The notes beneath the pieces were generated by a model. The model had not been told where the DNA came from. It searched no databases and saw only the letters and a program-made list of their open reading frames with translations. Below are positions 45,401 to 55,560 of a stretch of DNA of 64,000 nucleotides, one piece after another; position 1 is the stretch's first letter, and every line of letters starts with the position of its first letter. Location of the stretch: assembly GCA_022453515.1 (NCBI GenBank), contig JAJNNY010000001.1, forward strand, positions 124,001-188,000, read 5' to 3'. The stretch is from Astrocystis sublimbata (Eukaryota > Ascomycota > Sordariomycetes > Xylariales > Xylariaceae). The translations under genes were made by a program, and so were the position numbers.

Positions 45401-46926
45401 CAGGGTTCCTGGACATGCGGTGAGGAGTCTTGGGGTAGTTTGCGCCAATGTACGTACGTCTTTTGGGCGTCGGCTTGCTGCATCTGGGGGGAATGGTGAG
45501 GAAGCTGTTCCCCCTATCAACGCCGCGCACCTCGGTCGTTCACCGACTATGTCGGCGGCGTACGATCATTGGGCTCTAAGTCGCATTCATTGAATTGTTG
45601 GCTGTATTGCAGTCGCGTGCATACTGTAGCGCGTTGCGACGCTCCTCGACTTGACACGACGGCCAAAAGGATGAGGTGAACGTGTCCCAGGCGGTGAGCG
45701 GTATGCGACGCATGGAAAGAAAAATTGCTCGAGAAATGAGTTCACGTATCTTGACAGTTTGTTATTTTTGGCATTTTCCATCGGCTGCCGAGTAGAGTGA
45801 GGCATGAGCAGGTAGTTTGCATATTGGAAAGTAGCCTTGGCCAGCGTTGCCGGCCAGCAACTCGGCTTGATCAAGCACGGTGAGTTTGCTGGCGAGGACT
45901 TCCCACTGGAGTTAGTTAGGTGATGGTTGCTACAGAAAAGTATACATTCCGTGTTCTTGCCGCGAGTGTTCTCGCCAATACGCTATATAGTTCCTATGAG
46001 GTAACCTTGTAAGTAAGTAGGTAGTTGCTAAGCTTTGCGACCTTATACGCCAGTTGTCATATTGGTCTAAATTAGCGACTCGCGGCAGCTAGTCCCGGGG
46101 GTAGGGTAAGCTAGGAAAGTGGACTATTACGGTGCCGTTTTAGCATCAGGTCGATCGCGAGATCAAGTCGACTGGGCAGACCCGATTCCCTTCTCATGAT
46201 GGTATTCGTTTTATCCCAGAATGTCATATTTCGAGGTTTCATAACTTAGCATGGCAATCGAACACAATAGACGATGCACATAACAATAACAATCGCAATT
46301 AACGATGGTGTGCAACTAGGGATCGTGAACCCGAGTATCTGGATGACAGGGTTACTACTGCTGACGGGATGTGACAAGCCGCTTATGGCCACCTGAATAG
46401 CACTATAAAATACCTACCTACTTTAGGTAGCTCGCTGACGATAGGGCTTAGGCGCCTGCCTACCCACGATGTAAGTATATGCAGGTAATATGCGGGGACT
46501 ATAGAACCGAAAATCGCCAAGCAAGGAAAAATCACCTGTATAGGCACTGTCCACGGGGTTGATACTGGAAGTAGGGATTTAAAGCATTAGAAAATAAATG
46601 TGAGAGATAACTACATCGCAATAGCTCTTGACTATTGGTACATCACACGATGGTAATGATATTCGTTTGACAAACAAGAGTATGGAAGAAAAAGAACAGG
46701 AAAACATGACTTTTTTGATTTATTATTTTGGGTTGAGCCCCTTGCTCAATTATATCAGTGTTCTATGATCTTGGATCTCCTCTTTGGTCCATCTTCTCTA
46801 TAATGTGTCGTATAGTAGGGGTTACACTCTTGCCAAGTCGTATGCAAGTAAAATGTCAATTCAACATCTTTCGGGCTGTCCTCGATATATTTGTGCAGGG
46901 ATAAAAGTATCAAGGAGAGTTGTTTC
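42418..46926. other. 4.5-kb gene-poor region
   Basis: Both strands show only short frames without recognisable domains (for example 43968-44444 minus and 44481-44759 plus). Holds a CTG repeat and a GC-rich stretch at 43780-43920 with inverted TCGGTA/TTACCGA motifs. No transposon ends or tRNA were found. Confidence 0.5.
42951..42972. repeat. (CTG)n trinucleotide repeat
   Basis: Seven perfect CTG units preceded by CTACTACTA. Intergenic, about 530 bases after the 58-aa gene. Confidence 0.9.
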
Positions 46927-47304
46927 CTAGTGTGTGGTCTGCTTGTCGTGCGCCGTTATGGAACTGGTAGAATCGCCATCCCCTGAGGCGCTTGTCTGAG
47001 GCTGGAGTGGAATAATATCGTCAATTCTGTTAATTTGGGATTCGATGCGTCGTGTATGATGCTCGATGGGTAGGTCGTGCATCAGGCGGTCTTTATGATG
47101 CTCGTCGAGTGGCTGCGTGGCGTCAGAGAGCCTCTCGTTTCGCATCGAAACCCGTTCCGCCGGTGTACAACTGTCTGTGTCCGTGTGTCTACGGATTATA
47201 GGTCATTAACACGTAACCACAGGTAGATAATGGCAGTTGGTAACATACGGGCCAGACGCGCAGCCGGCGTTGTTGTCCTTCGAAGAAGTATCCAAGCCAC
47301 TCAT
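46927..47304 (-). CDS. Probable small two-exon gene, 105 aa
   Basis: Exon 1 at 47249-47304 (ATG at 47302-47304) and exon 2 at 46927-47188, joined by a 60-nt intron with a GTATGT donor, TTAATGAC branch-like site and GTAG acceptor; total 318 nt. The product reads MSGLDTSSKDNNAGCASGP, then HTDTDSCTPAERVSMRNERL, and continues Asp/His/Arg/Ser-rich to SSITAHDKQTTH. It is very hydrophilic, without a membrane segment, and probably disordered. No family is recognised. Canonical splice signals, a maintained frame and low-bias hydrophilic composition support it. It sits alone in a gene-poor region, so it may be a lineage-specific gene or chance. Confidence 0.45.
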
Positions 47305-49662
47305 AGTAACTCGCAAAATCGATTCCTATGTCTGCCGTACTGGTGGAAGCATAGGGTGTAGGATGGTAAGCGTTGTGTCGCGTGCAGGTCAGTGGCACAT
47401 CCTACTGTCAGAGTCGTACCGGATGTCTAACGAATGGTAGAAAGACCTCGTCGCCGAATATAGCAAGTAAAAAGCACACGATAATAATTTTTTTGGAAGT
47501 ACGATGTAAGGAATTTCCTGTGAAACGAAAATCAAAGTTGAACGAGCTGTAAGAGAAGCGGACTTGAACGCCAGGAACGGAGTGGCCAGAGAGAAAGGGT
47601 ACACATGCTTTCATAGCAAGCCACCGACGGTGACATTTTGTACTCCTGCTGTTCAGTATAAGGCATACAAAGTTCGTCTTGACTAATCACATTGTCTAAA
47701 ATTTACGGTTCGCATGTTCCTCGGTGCGAAATTCCCCTGCCATTTCTCTCGATCACCCAGTGATAGGCATGGAAGACGGCGAACTTCCAGGCTCGCTGTC
47801 GTCAAGGCCGAAGGAGGACTAGGACAGGGACCGGGGTACACCAACAAGCCGGGTTCAATATAATACCAGGGGTATCCATGGCGCCCAAACATGAGCTGCG
47901 GGTAAAAACAGTTACCCGACGTCAACCCATCATGGGGTCCCTTAGCAGTCCGGGCGAACAATACCATAGTTCGACCCAACATGGTGGTACCTCTTGCAGG
48001 TGCATTCGGCTAGTCCCATCGTGGCAGGGTAATGAATTCGATATAATGTTTAACGCCTATAGGTACCACGTTTAACTTGTTGTGCACATTTACCGATGCA
48101 ATGGCTTGCCGATCCCTCGTTGGTTTGCATTTGCGGTATGATGTTGATACCCACGCACGCAGACGCATTTGTTAGCAGGCGAGGCAGGGGTAACGGAAAA
48201 AAGCAAATCGAGATTGGCAGGTTAGAATACAACGCAATTGGGGGCCAAAAACCGTACCCAGTCTTCTTAGCAGACGAGCAGACTGACCGTATACCGCCAG
48301 ATTCTCAAGGTACAATGTTGCATTCGCCTGCCATAATCTGCGTCGAAAGGATCAAGGGGCCGAGGGGTCAAGGGATTCTGGTCAGCGTTCTTTTTGAAAG
48401 TGCAAGGGGCTCCAAGCGAATCTGGGAATCCGAGTGGTGATTGACGGCGACTACAGGTTCAATGCTACGTACAGGCTGTACTGGCCTATCCTGAAACTTG
48501 TCAGCTTTTGCGGCCAAGGCGCACAGATAATATCCTGCACATTGTACTGAGAACGAAAGGGCGCATCAAGACTTCCATGCGAGATCGGGAAGACGCCTGG
48601 ACTTTTGCGGATGTGCTGTATATGGGTCGGTGTAGCTGGTTCGCGAAGAGTTGCTCCAAATCCACTGTAGTCCTGTCCAAATGCTTTGCTTGATGGGCCA
48701 TTCTGTACATCCTTGCATTGGTCCAAACAACGTTCTAGAAAACAATGCAGAGCTCCAGTCTCTTAACTAGGCAGGAATTGAGTAGAAACTGGGCTTTTAG
48801 GGATGATTGGTCACTATTCATGTAGAAGGAGATTGCAAAATGATTTTCGTGGTAGATATTTAGGTAAGACGCGTACGGAGAAGGCTCAAGTTGAGAATGG
48901 AGACCGCCAATGTGCCCAGAATATGAACCTAGAAAGGGAAATGATGCCCAACTCGTGCATGTCTTTGCTTCGGCGGAAATAAGTCTGCTTTAGCCCACCC
49001 TCTAACTAATTATTCGTCAGTTATACATATTCATCAAAAGACCCCAAGCCCCAAGGCCATAGACTGGGCCTCCATGAAATAACTCAGATACTTACAAGAC
49101 ATGTAGGACCCGAGTACCTTCCAGCGATAAGTAGCCTTCGACTTGGCGTGAACAATATTCTCGAGTATCGCGTCAGGGGTCGGCTTGCAGTTTCTGTTCC
49201 AATCCCTTTACTGTCCCCTCGCAGACATATTCAGGTCAATGGCCCGCAGCTCCACGCTTGCTGCAGGCCAAGGTTACATTTGGAGAGTATGAGTAGTAGC
49301 TGAACCTTTCAGGATCCACGCCCCCCAGCTAATTGAAGATTGATGCTTCGTCGCCCAAGAATGTGAGGAGCACATCAAATACACCCTGGAGGTCATGGGT
49401 AATGCCTTGATCTTGTAGACGGGGAAACCGGCAGATAGCAACCCACGAGTATGCAGTGAGGATCCCTTCTGAAGCGACATGAAAGGACAAACACGGTAAA
49501 TGGCAAGTAGTGCCTCACCCCGTAGCATGATAAGAGGCAATATCGAAATCTGATTGTGTGTGAGTTTATTTCCGGCCTAGGTATGGCGGCAGATGACCTA
49601 CGAACGAATGGTGGGAACTTAGACGGTCTAAGGTTGTGGTCTGGATGACATGAACGCACTTT
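47305..49662. other. Intergenic, no supported gene
   Basis: About 2.4 kb with overlapping short frames on both strands (for example 48096-48440 plus and 49393-49659 minus), none with recognisable features. Confidence 0.45.
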
Positions 49663-50442
49663 TCAACCCGCATTATGATCGTCAGCCCCGACGGCTTCGC
49701 GAAGCCTAGTCAGGCGGCTTTCTACCCATGCCTTCTGCCACGCCTCGACCTTACCGCCCAGGATGATACAAGTTGTAGGCTCGAGCAGCAGCGTGCCTCG
49801 ACAAAGGACGGCACCCCTCTTCAGCAAGATCTTCTCGCCGATATTGAGAGTTCCGATGCCAATCCTCTCGATACGCTTTAGCTCCAAGCCGTACAGTTTC
49901 TGTCCCCTACAGTCCTGGAGTACCAGGCGATGGGTTGACGATGCATTTGCGATAGTTTGGGCAGACGCGGCCGAGGGAGCCGAGCCTCTGCCTTGGGGGC
50001 CCGGTCGGTCAGCGCCGCTCGCGGCAGGCTGCGTAGCTTGACCATCGACGGCAAACTCATCGTCCTCGTTTCCGGTAGGAAGACGTATGATCTCGCGGCC
50101 TTTGGTCTGCTCTCCGCGGGCGATGGCCTCCAGCTCCTCGACCTGATCCCACTTGCTCCGGGACAGGTTCTCGATATCAAGCACTTGCACAGGTATATCC
50201 CAGGTCAGCTTGACTTCCTTTATCTCCGGGTTGTTGGCATTTGGCGGGAATGCAGGCGGCGAGTCAAAGAGACCGGGGCGGGTCAAGTCGGCGGCGAGAA
50301 AACGTGTCTTCACAGTGGCGACGAGGGCAGGCAGAGGTGGTAATGGGTTCCGGTTAGGCAAGGCACTTCTTATCCACGATATGGACGGTCCTGGTAGTCC
50401 TTGGCTCTGAAGCCCAGAGCGGATCTGTGCTGGCAAAGCCAT
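49663..50442 (-). CDS. RMI1: RecQ-mediated genome instability protein 1
   Basis: Partner of the RecQ helicase and topoisomerase III that dissolves double Holliday junctions and suppresses crossovers. Single exon, 259 aa. The ATG at 50440-50442 is used because the frame upstream has only TTG. The N-terminal helical part (~1-75: SWIRSALPNRNPLPPLPALVATVKTRFLAADLT) precedes the OB-fold. Recognisable pieces are KLTWDIPVQVLDIENLSRSKWDQVEELEAI and the C-terminal strand set HRLVLQDCRGQKLYGLELKRI, IGTLNIGEKILLKRGAV and TTCIILGGKVEAWQKAW. An insertion of ~60 polar residues (about 115-165) splits the OB-fold, typical of fungal Rmi1. Confidence 0.9.
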   Translation of the reverse strand: MALPAQIRSGLQSQGLPGPSISWIRSALPNRNPLPPLPALVATVKTRFLAADLTRPGLFDSPPAFPPNANNPEIKEVKLTWDIPVQVLDIENLSRSKWDQVEELEAIARGEQTKGREIIRLPTGNEDDEFAVDGQATQPAASGADRPGPQGRGSAPSAASAQTIANASSTHRLVLQDCRGQKLYGLELKRIERIGIGTLNIGEKILLKRGAVLCRGTLLLEPTTCIILGGKVEAWQKAWVESRLTRLREAVGADDHNAG

Positions 50443-51160
50443 CTCCAATTCCAAGTCTGGGGTTGTATCAAAGCCAGTTTCCAGACTGTTTTACCACATG
50501 TATGCAGATTGGCAATACCGTCTGTACCTACCTATTGCGTAATTGGCGTTTGTATGAGGTACACGGGCTAGGCGAGACGCGTAGGCCGCCAGATGCCTCA
50601 TAACCTTGAAATGGAGTGCAGTGTGTCACTTTCTATTCTCAATTTATCAAAGTAACACTGGCATGATTCGTGATGGGTTCAATTGGGTATGTCTGGGCAG
50701 GTGGTCTCTGATTGAAGCGTGCGCCACAGTGGCTTAGCATTGCGTACCTGTACCCAAAGCCCGCCAAGCCTGTGTCGAGTAGGTGCACCTAGGTAGGTCC
50801 CTCTGTACCTAGATATGTATATAAGGTACGTTTGAAGTGGTACTCACAGTGCAGGCTCGTGGTGTAGCTCTTGTTAGCTCTTGTCTGGACCCTGAATCCC
50901 TGAACGTGATGCCGAAGGGACCTCATCATCCACATCCTCATGCTTTCCAATTGAAGCTCATACAGCAACTACCAGTTCCTCCCCAGCTGATCAGAAAACT
51001 CACAACAACATCATCTCTCACACACTCTTGGAAGGCCCTCTACCTGAGTACTTACTATTTTAAGCTACGAGTACATACCTTCTACGCCGACTACAAATCA
51101 GCTCGCTTGCTTCGTCTGGAATTACACTACTTTTGCTCTGCGATAGTGAACAGCACCGCC
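50443..51160. other. Divergent promoter region RMI1 / VPS51
   Basis: About 720 bases between two divergent start codons, with CCTAGGTAGG-type motifs near 50788-50800 and a CA-rich leader before VPS51. No gene seen. Confidence 0.5.
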
Positions 51161-52137
51161 ATGTCTACAATCGCCAGTCCCCGTGAACCACGGCGTCTCA
51201 ACTCGCTGACGACGCCCACTTCCTCCACGCGGCCGAGCCTGGACAGCACACGATCACCCGTCTCTTCTCCGAACCCCAACAGCACTCTGTCCGCGCCCAA
51301 TGCGAACCCCAGACGGAATCGCGCCGCCCTGCGCGAGTATTACAACATACGCAAGGGTGCAGCTGCCGGGACCGGCACGCCACCCCAGGTCGAGGTGACA
51401 GACCCGACCGGCGAGACGGGGCCCTACGAGCACTCCGAGGTGCCCCCGAGCGAGTTGGACAAGGCCGACTTCGACACAGATGCTTTTATCAAGAAGGCCC
51501 TCGCCGAGAACGGCATGCAGGATCTACTTCGCTTATACACCCGAGTTCTGGGCGAGGCCCGCGCCCTGGACGCCGAGAAGAAAGCCCTGGTGTACGACAA
51601 CTATAGCAAGTTGATCACTGCCACCGAAACTATACAGAAGGTAGTTCCCATAGTTCCTTGCTCTGCCGCGAAACAACCCCAACGCAGCGAGTACGGCGAG
51701 CCCACGATGCTGACCATACCTAGATGCGGACCAACATGGACCCCTTGAACCCGATGGCTTCCACTCTGGATCCCGCAATAGCCAAGATATACGAGCAGGC
51801 CTCCGAGATACGCGAATCCTTGCGAGCAACGGTGGCAGAGCCTACGGCAGCTCGTGAGGCGGAGCTAGAGCAAAATCGGAAGAGAAATCGAACTCGACAG
51901 CTAGCCATCGAAGCCCTGGATGCGCCCGACAAAATCCGTGCACTCGTGGCCGAGGGGCGGATGGACGACGCGAGAGAGGCCTGGAAGATGCCCAGAAAAC
52001 TACTATCTGTCTGGAAGGAGAGGGGGGTTGGAGGTAGCGACGTGGACGATTGCATAGCGGACGGCGACGCCGCGCTTCGAGGCGAACCGAGCAAAAGAAA
52101 TTGGCGAGAGAAACAAACCGCCAAGTCTGATGATTGA
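51161..52137 (+). CDS. VPS51: Vacuolar protein sorting protein 51 (GARP subunit)
   Basis: Subunit of the GARP tether that brings endosome-derived vesicles to the trans-Golgi. Two exons, 51161-51640 and 51724-52137, with an 83-nt intron (GTAGTT donor, CCTAG acceptor); 297 aa. A Ser/Thr/Pro-rich N-terminus (~1-45) is followed by the family signature RRNRAALREYYNIRKG. Next are DTDAFIKKALAENGMQDLLRLYTRVLGEARALDAEKKALVYDNYSKLITATETIQK and, across the splice, MRTNMDPLNPMASTLDPAIAKIYEQASEI. The C-terminal half is coiled-coil with an Ala/Arg/Glu-rich helix, then a short polar tail. The ATG at 51161 fits the conserved start of the family. Confidence 0.92.
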
Positions 52138-52397
52138 GAAGTAGGTGTTCAGACAAGACCTTTTCCACTTGTTTACCAACCTTATGAAAGGTTCGACAAG
52201 ACCAGGGTCTTGTCGAATCTACTTGAGCGGTCGATGCATTGCTACGATAACTTCACGACTAGAAAACCACTAGTACGTACGCTCATGTCTGGGTCTACGC
52301 AACTCAGCAAGTTCCATGGATGACGGCATAATTCCCGCAAAGCAGCTCAATTTCAAGCAGATGCTGAAACTACGCTCAATGCAAACGCACTAAATCC

Positions 52398-53730
52398 TCA
52401 CGCGAGATCCCGCACGTCAATGATATCAAACGGATCCCGATCCGCACTGCTCGCGACCACGAGCGCATCGCCATAGCCGGCATCTCTGAGTTCTGCCTCA
52501 AGCTGTGGCTTCAGCCTCTTTTCCAGGAACTTCCTTTCGGAATTGCTGTGGAAACAGGTGACCACGATCTGGCCCAGCTGCGAGTGCCGGAGCGCATAGT
52601 GATGGGCCATCTCGCCAGTCACCAACACCTGTGCGTCGGCATTCTTGAGCACATCGCCGCCTGAACCAGCACACACCCCAACCTTGGTGATGTTCTGGGT
52701 CTTGTTGAGATCGTCCGGTGTGGGGGGAAGAGCGACCATCAGGTACTTCTGCCCGCCGATACCCGCAGCGAAGCGCTTGAGCAGGGTTTGCAGTGTGATG
52801 GATTGACTCAGCTCGAAGACACGCCCATAGCCTACGTCCTGGCCCTGCACGCTTTCAGGCAGTGGCCGCGATATGGGCTCGGCTACTATCCTCTTTACCT
52901 CTTTGTCGCCGTCGACCAAGATGTCGCAGAGCCAGTCATTCAAGCCACCGACGGCGGCATCGACAGCTGTATGGGGGCAGTAGACTGTTACGCCGGCTGT
53001 TATGAGCCGGAGGAGTTGGGCCTGCATTGGGTCCTTGGTAGTCAAGGACTTCAGGGGCCTGAAAATGACAGGATCTGTGGGTTACTGTCAGACGTGTGTA
53101 ATTGTGTAAATGCATACAGACCATGGAAAGGGCCTTACGGTAGCAGACAATAACACTTGCCCCCTTTTCCAAGGCTTCATCCACGACGGGCTTTGTCAAA
53201 TCATTTGTGAGGAGTGCGGTTGGCTTAGAGTTGTCCGTCTTCTGAGGAAAAGAGGGGGCCTGGTCCAGCAGCACTGTATGGCGTGGGGTCAGTCATTAGC
53301 AACAGTTGAGAAGACGGACGATGGACGACTAGAGTTTTGCATACAGCCAGTGTTATCCCACGACTTATCTGCCAGCTCTTCGGGATACCTTGAGTAATAT
53401 AAATAATCAATACAAATAACAACATAAAGTTTGCCACATGATTTAGACGGAGCTCTCTCACAATTTCCTCATGGCCTGAATTACGGCATTGTTAAATGGC
53501 TTAGTAGTTCCAGCCATGGTGGTTATGCTTTTGAAGCCGAACCTCGAGGTTGGGGGACTGCTGGTGATGGAGCTATTTCGGAGCTGTGGCCGGGCTGTGA
53601 GCTGCGATATCACTCTGGTGGCGACTGAACTTTGACCAGATAGGAACGTAGAAGCCAAGACTGTTGTTGTTGAGCGGCGAATGGGGACGAAAGAACTAGA
53701 TCGCGAAAGCAGCCTTCGTGAAGTCAACAT
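52398..53730 (-). CDS. NIF3-family protein with mitochondrial-type leader
   Basis: NIF3-like proteins are metal-binding, GTP-cyclohydrolase-1-type-2-like proteins of uncertain function. Four exons: 53462-53730, 53345-53388, 53139-53273 and 52398-53074; introns of 73, 71 and 64 nt; 374 aa. Spliced signatures: AVIQAMRKLYPEELADKSWDNTG, NDLTKPVVDEALEKGASVIV, then CYHPVIFRPLKSL with metal-binding His, VYCPHTAVDAAVGGLNDWL, and C-terminal TGEMAHHYALRHSQLG / CFHSNSERKFLEKRL. Two starts are possible. ATG at 53730 gives a 71-residue Arg/Ser/Thr-rich leader (MLTSRRLLSRSSSFVPIRRS...) typical of mitochondrial import; ATG at 53517 (MAGTTKPF) gives a cytosolic form. The first is annotated. Divergent from BolA/FRA2. 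Confidence 0.9.
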
Positions 53731-54229
53731 CGCATGCAGGACTGTCAAAGTTGTGAGAAAGAACCTAGTTCAATATCAAGACCAATGCAATGTAACAGTC
53801 AACCCAATCAATCAATCATCCTCAATGGCCAACCAAAATGCAGTGACGGAAAATATGGATCCATCAAATTATTAGCCCACCAGACCGCAACGATATCTGG
53901 ACCTCGGGAGCTTGCTTTGGTATGGTCGCAGCTCGCATCCTGGAGGGCAGCCACAGGTATCGATAACTGCCCACGGGGGGGTAGCTCCCCCGCTACATCA
54001 ACCGCGGGGCACTTCCTTAGTCACGTCCACTACAATGGATGCGCCGTGTTACATCTCGCGACTGACTGCGGCATCGCTCCCGCCTCGCATGCATCAGAAA
54101 TCGCAATAACGAAAAAAACCCGCTTACTTCCAAGGTTCCATATCTGCTCATTATCTACTCTACTTACCTACACGAGGGTCCAAGACGACCTCAGAGCGGG
54201 AACAACCACCGCCACCAAAAGCGAAGAAG
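53731..54229. promoter_or_regulatory. Shared divergent promoter, NIF3-like / BolA
   Basis: 499 bases separate the two start codons, so regulatory sites are probably shared. A CCAATGCAA/CCAAT-like motif lies near 53780. No gene seen. Confidence 0.4.
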
Positions 54230-54867
54230 ATGGCCGATGCAACATCCATAACGGAGGAGACGCTCAAAGTCGCCATCATGGAGCGATTAAAAGCGACCCA
54301 TGTCGAGGTGACGGATATGTCTGGTACGTACGGAAAACTGCGACTGCGACTGCGACGTTCACTTCCATTTGCATTTCCACCAAAGCGAACTTGTTTTTGT
54401 TAACCCTGTCTGATTTATATTTCCTTTATTTCCCATCGTTCGTTCCCTCACTACCACCCCCGAATCCCAAGTCCGAGTCCAAGTCCGAGTCCCAATCCAG
54501 ATCTATATCTATATCCAGAACCCCCGGCCCCCGACCCCTTCCTCAGAACCCAACTACAAACTCCAAACCCAAAAACCCGAACAAACCAAAACCAAACCCA
54601 AACAAAACTAACGACCCCCCTCCAACAGGCGGCTGCGGCCAATCCTTCACAACCCTAATCGTGTCCTCGCTCTTCGCGAACCAGACGAGCCTCAAGCGCC
54701 ACCGCGCCGTCAACGCCGCGCTCAAGGACGAGATCGCCGCCATCCACGCCTGGAGCGCCAAGTGCCAGACGCCCGAGGAGTGGGAGAAGAACAAGGCCAG
54801 CGCCGCGACCGAAGGGCCTCCGTTGGACGGGACCGTGGGGGGTAAGGTCGACGGGGTCAATGCTTGA
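54230..54867 (+). CDS. BolA-like protein (Fra2 type)
   Basis: BolA2/Fra2 proteins pair with monothiol glutaredoxins (Grx3/4) to bind [2Fe-2S] clusters and report iron status. Two exons, 54230-54323 and 54629-54867, with an unusually long 305-nt intron; 110 aa. Residues 8-75 form the BolA fold: EETLKVAIMERLKATHVEVTDMSGGCGQSFTTLIVSSLF, then NQTSLKRHRAVNAALKDEIAAIHAWSAKCQTPEEW. GGCGQSF spans the splice and contains the Cys position of the BolA2/Fra2 class, which with the invariant His of KRHRAVN can ligate iron. The last ~25 residues are a Gly/Val/Asp tail. The intron is extremely C/A-rich, with short CCAAGTCCGAGT repeats near 54469-54496. Confidence 0.92.
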
Positions 54868-55560
54868 GAAAGAGAAAAACAGAAAGAAAAATAAAAAAAA
54901 ATAAACAACTGCGCCTGCTCGACTACCTACCTACCTACCTACCTACCCAGAGGAAGAGTGTCAGAAAGGGGAGGTGGGAGGTGAGATGAGGTGAGGGAAG
55001 GGAGGTGCGGCGAGGAATCAAGCAAGAAGCGAAGAGACGGGATGGATATATTTGATTCAGTACGCTTCGTGTTTGGATAACGGCCAAGAGAGAGAAAGAG
55101 AGAAAGAGACCATGTCACCAGCAACGTCGCATATTAATATGCTCTCGGGAGCGAGCGAGCCTCGCAGAATGCTTCGCATTGAAACCTCTCAGAACGGGCG
55201 CAAGCAAGGTCACATTATATGGCCATGGCGCATTCACGGGGTAGATTTTGTCAGGACGAGGAGGAGAAGACTTGAATTTCATGCCTTTTTTTGTATCTAT
55301 AGACAGGCAGGGCAGGCATACCTTCATCCACACGGGTTTCGGAGTTTAAGCCCCTAGGTAGTTGAAGCATCATGTGTTGTTGTGCCACACGGCAATAAAC
55401 AACTTAGGTTTTTTTTACTACTGTGGGAGACAAGATGCCACTCGAACAGACCCGTTCATCCCACCCTCCTCTAGAGACCCAAGATGTCGTCGACTCCATG
55501 CTCATTGCCGCTATTGCGTCGTTAATTCCCGATCCCTATAGATGGCGTTCCTTTTTTGGA
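54868..55560. other. Convergent 3' flanks with (CCTA)n
   Basis: Between the BolA and AP-1 beta stops. Contains an A-rich stretch at 54869-54903, a CTAC/CCTA tetranucleotide repeat at 54923-54947 and purine-rich sequence. No gene seen. Confidence 0.5.
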
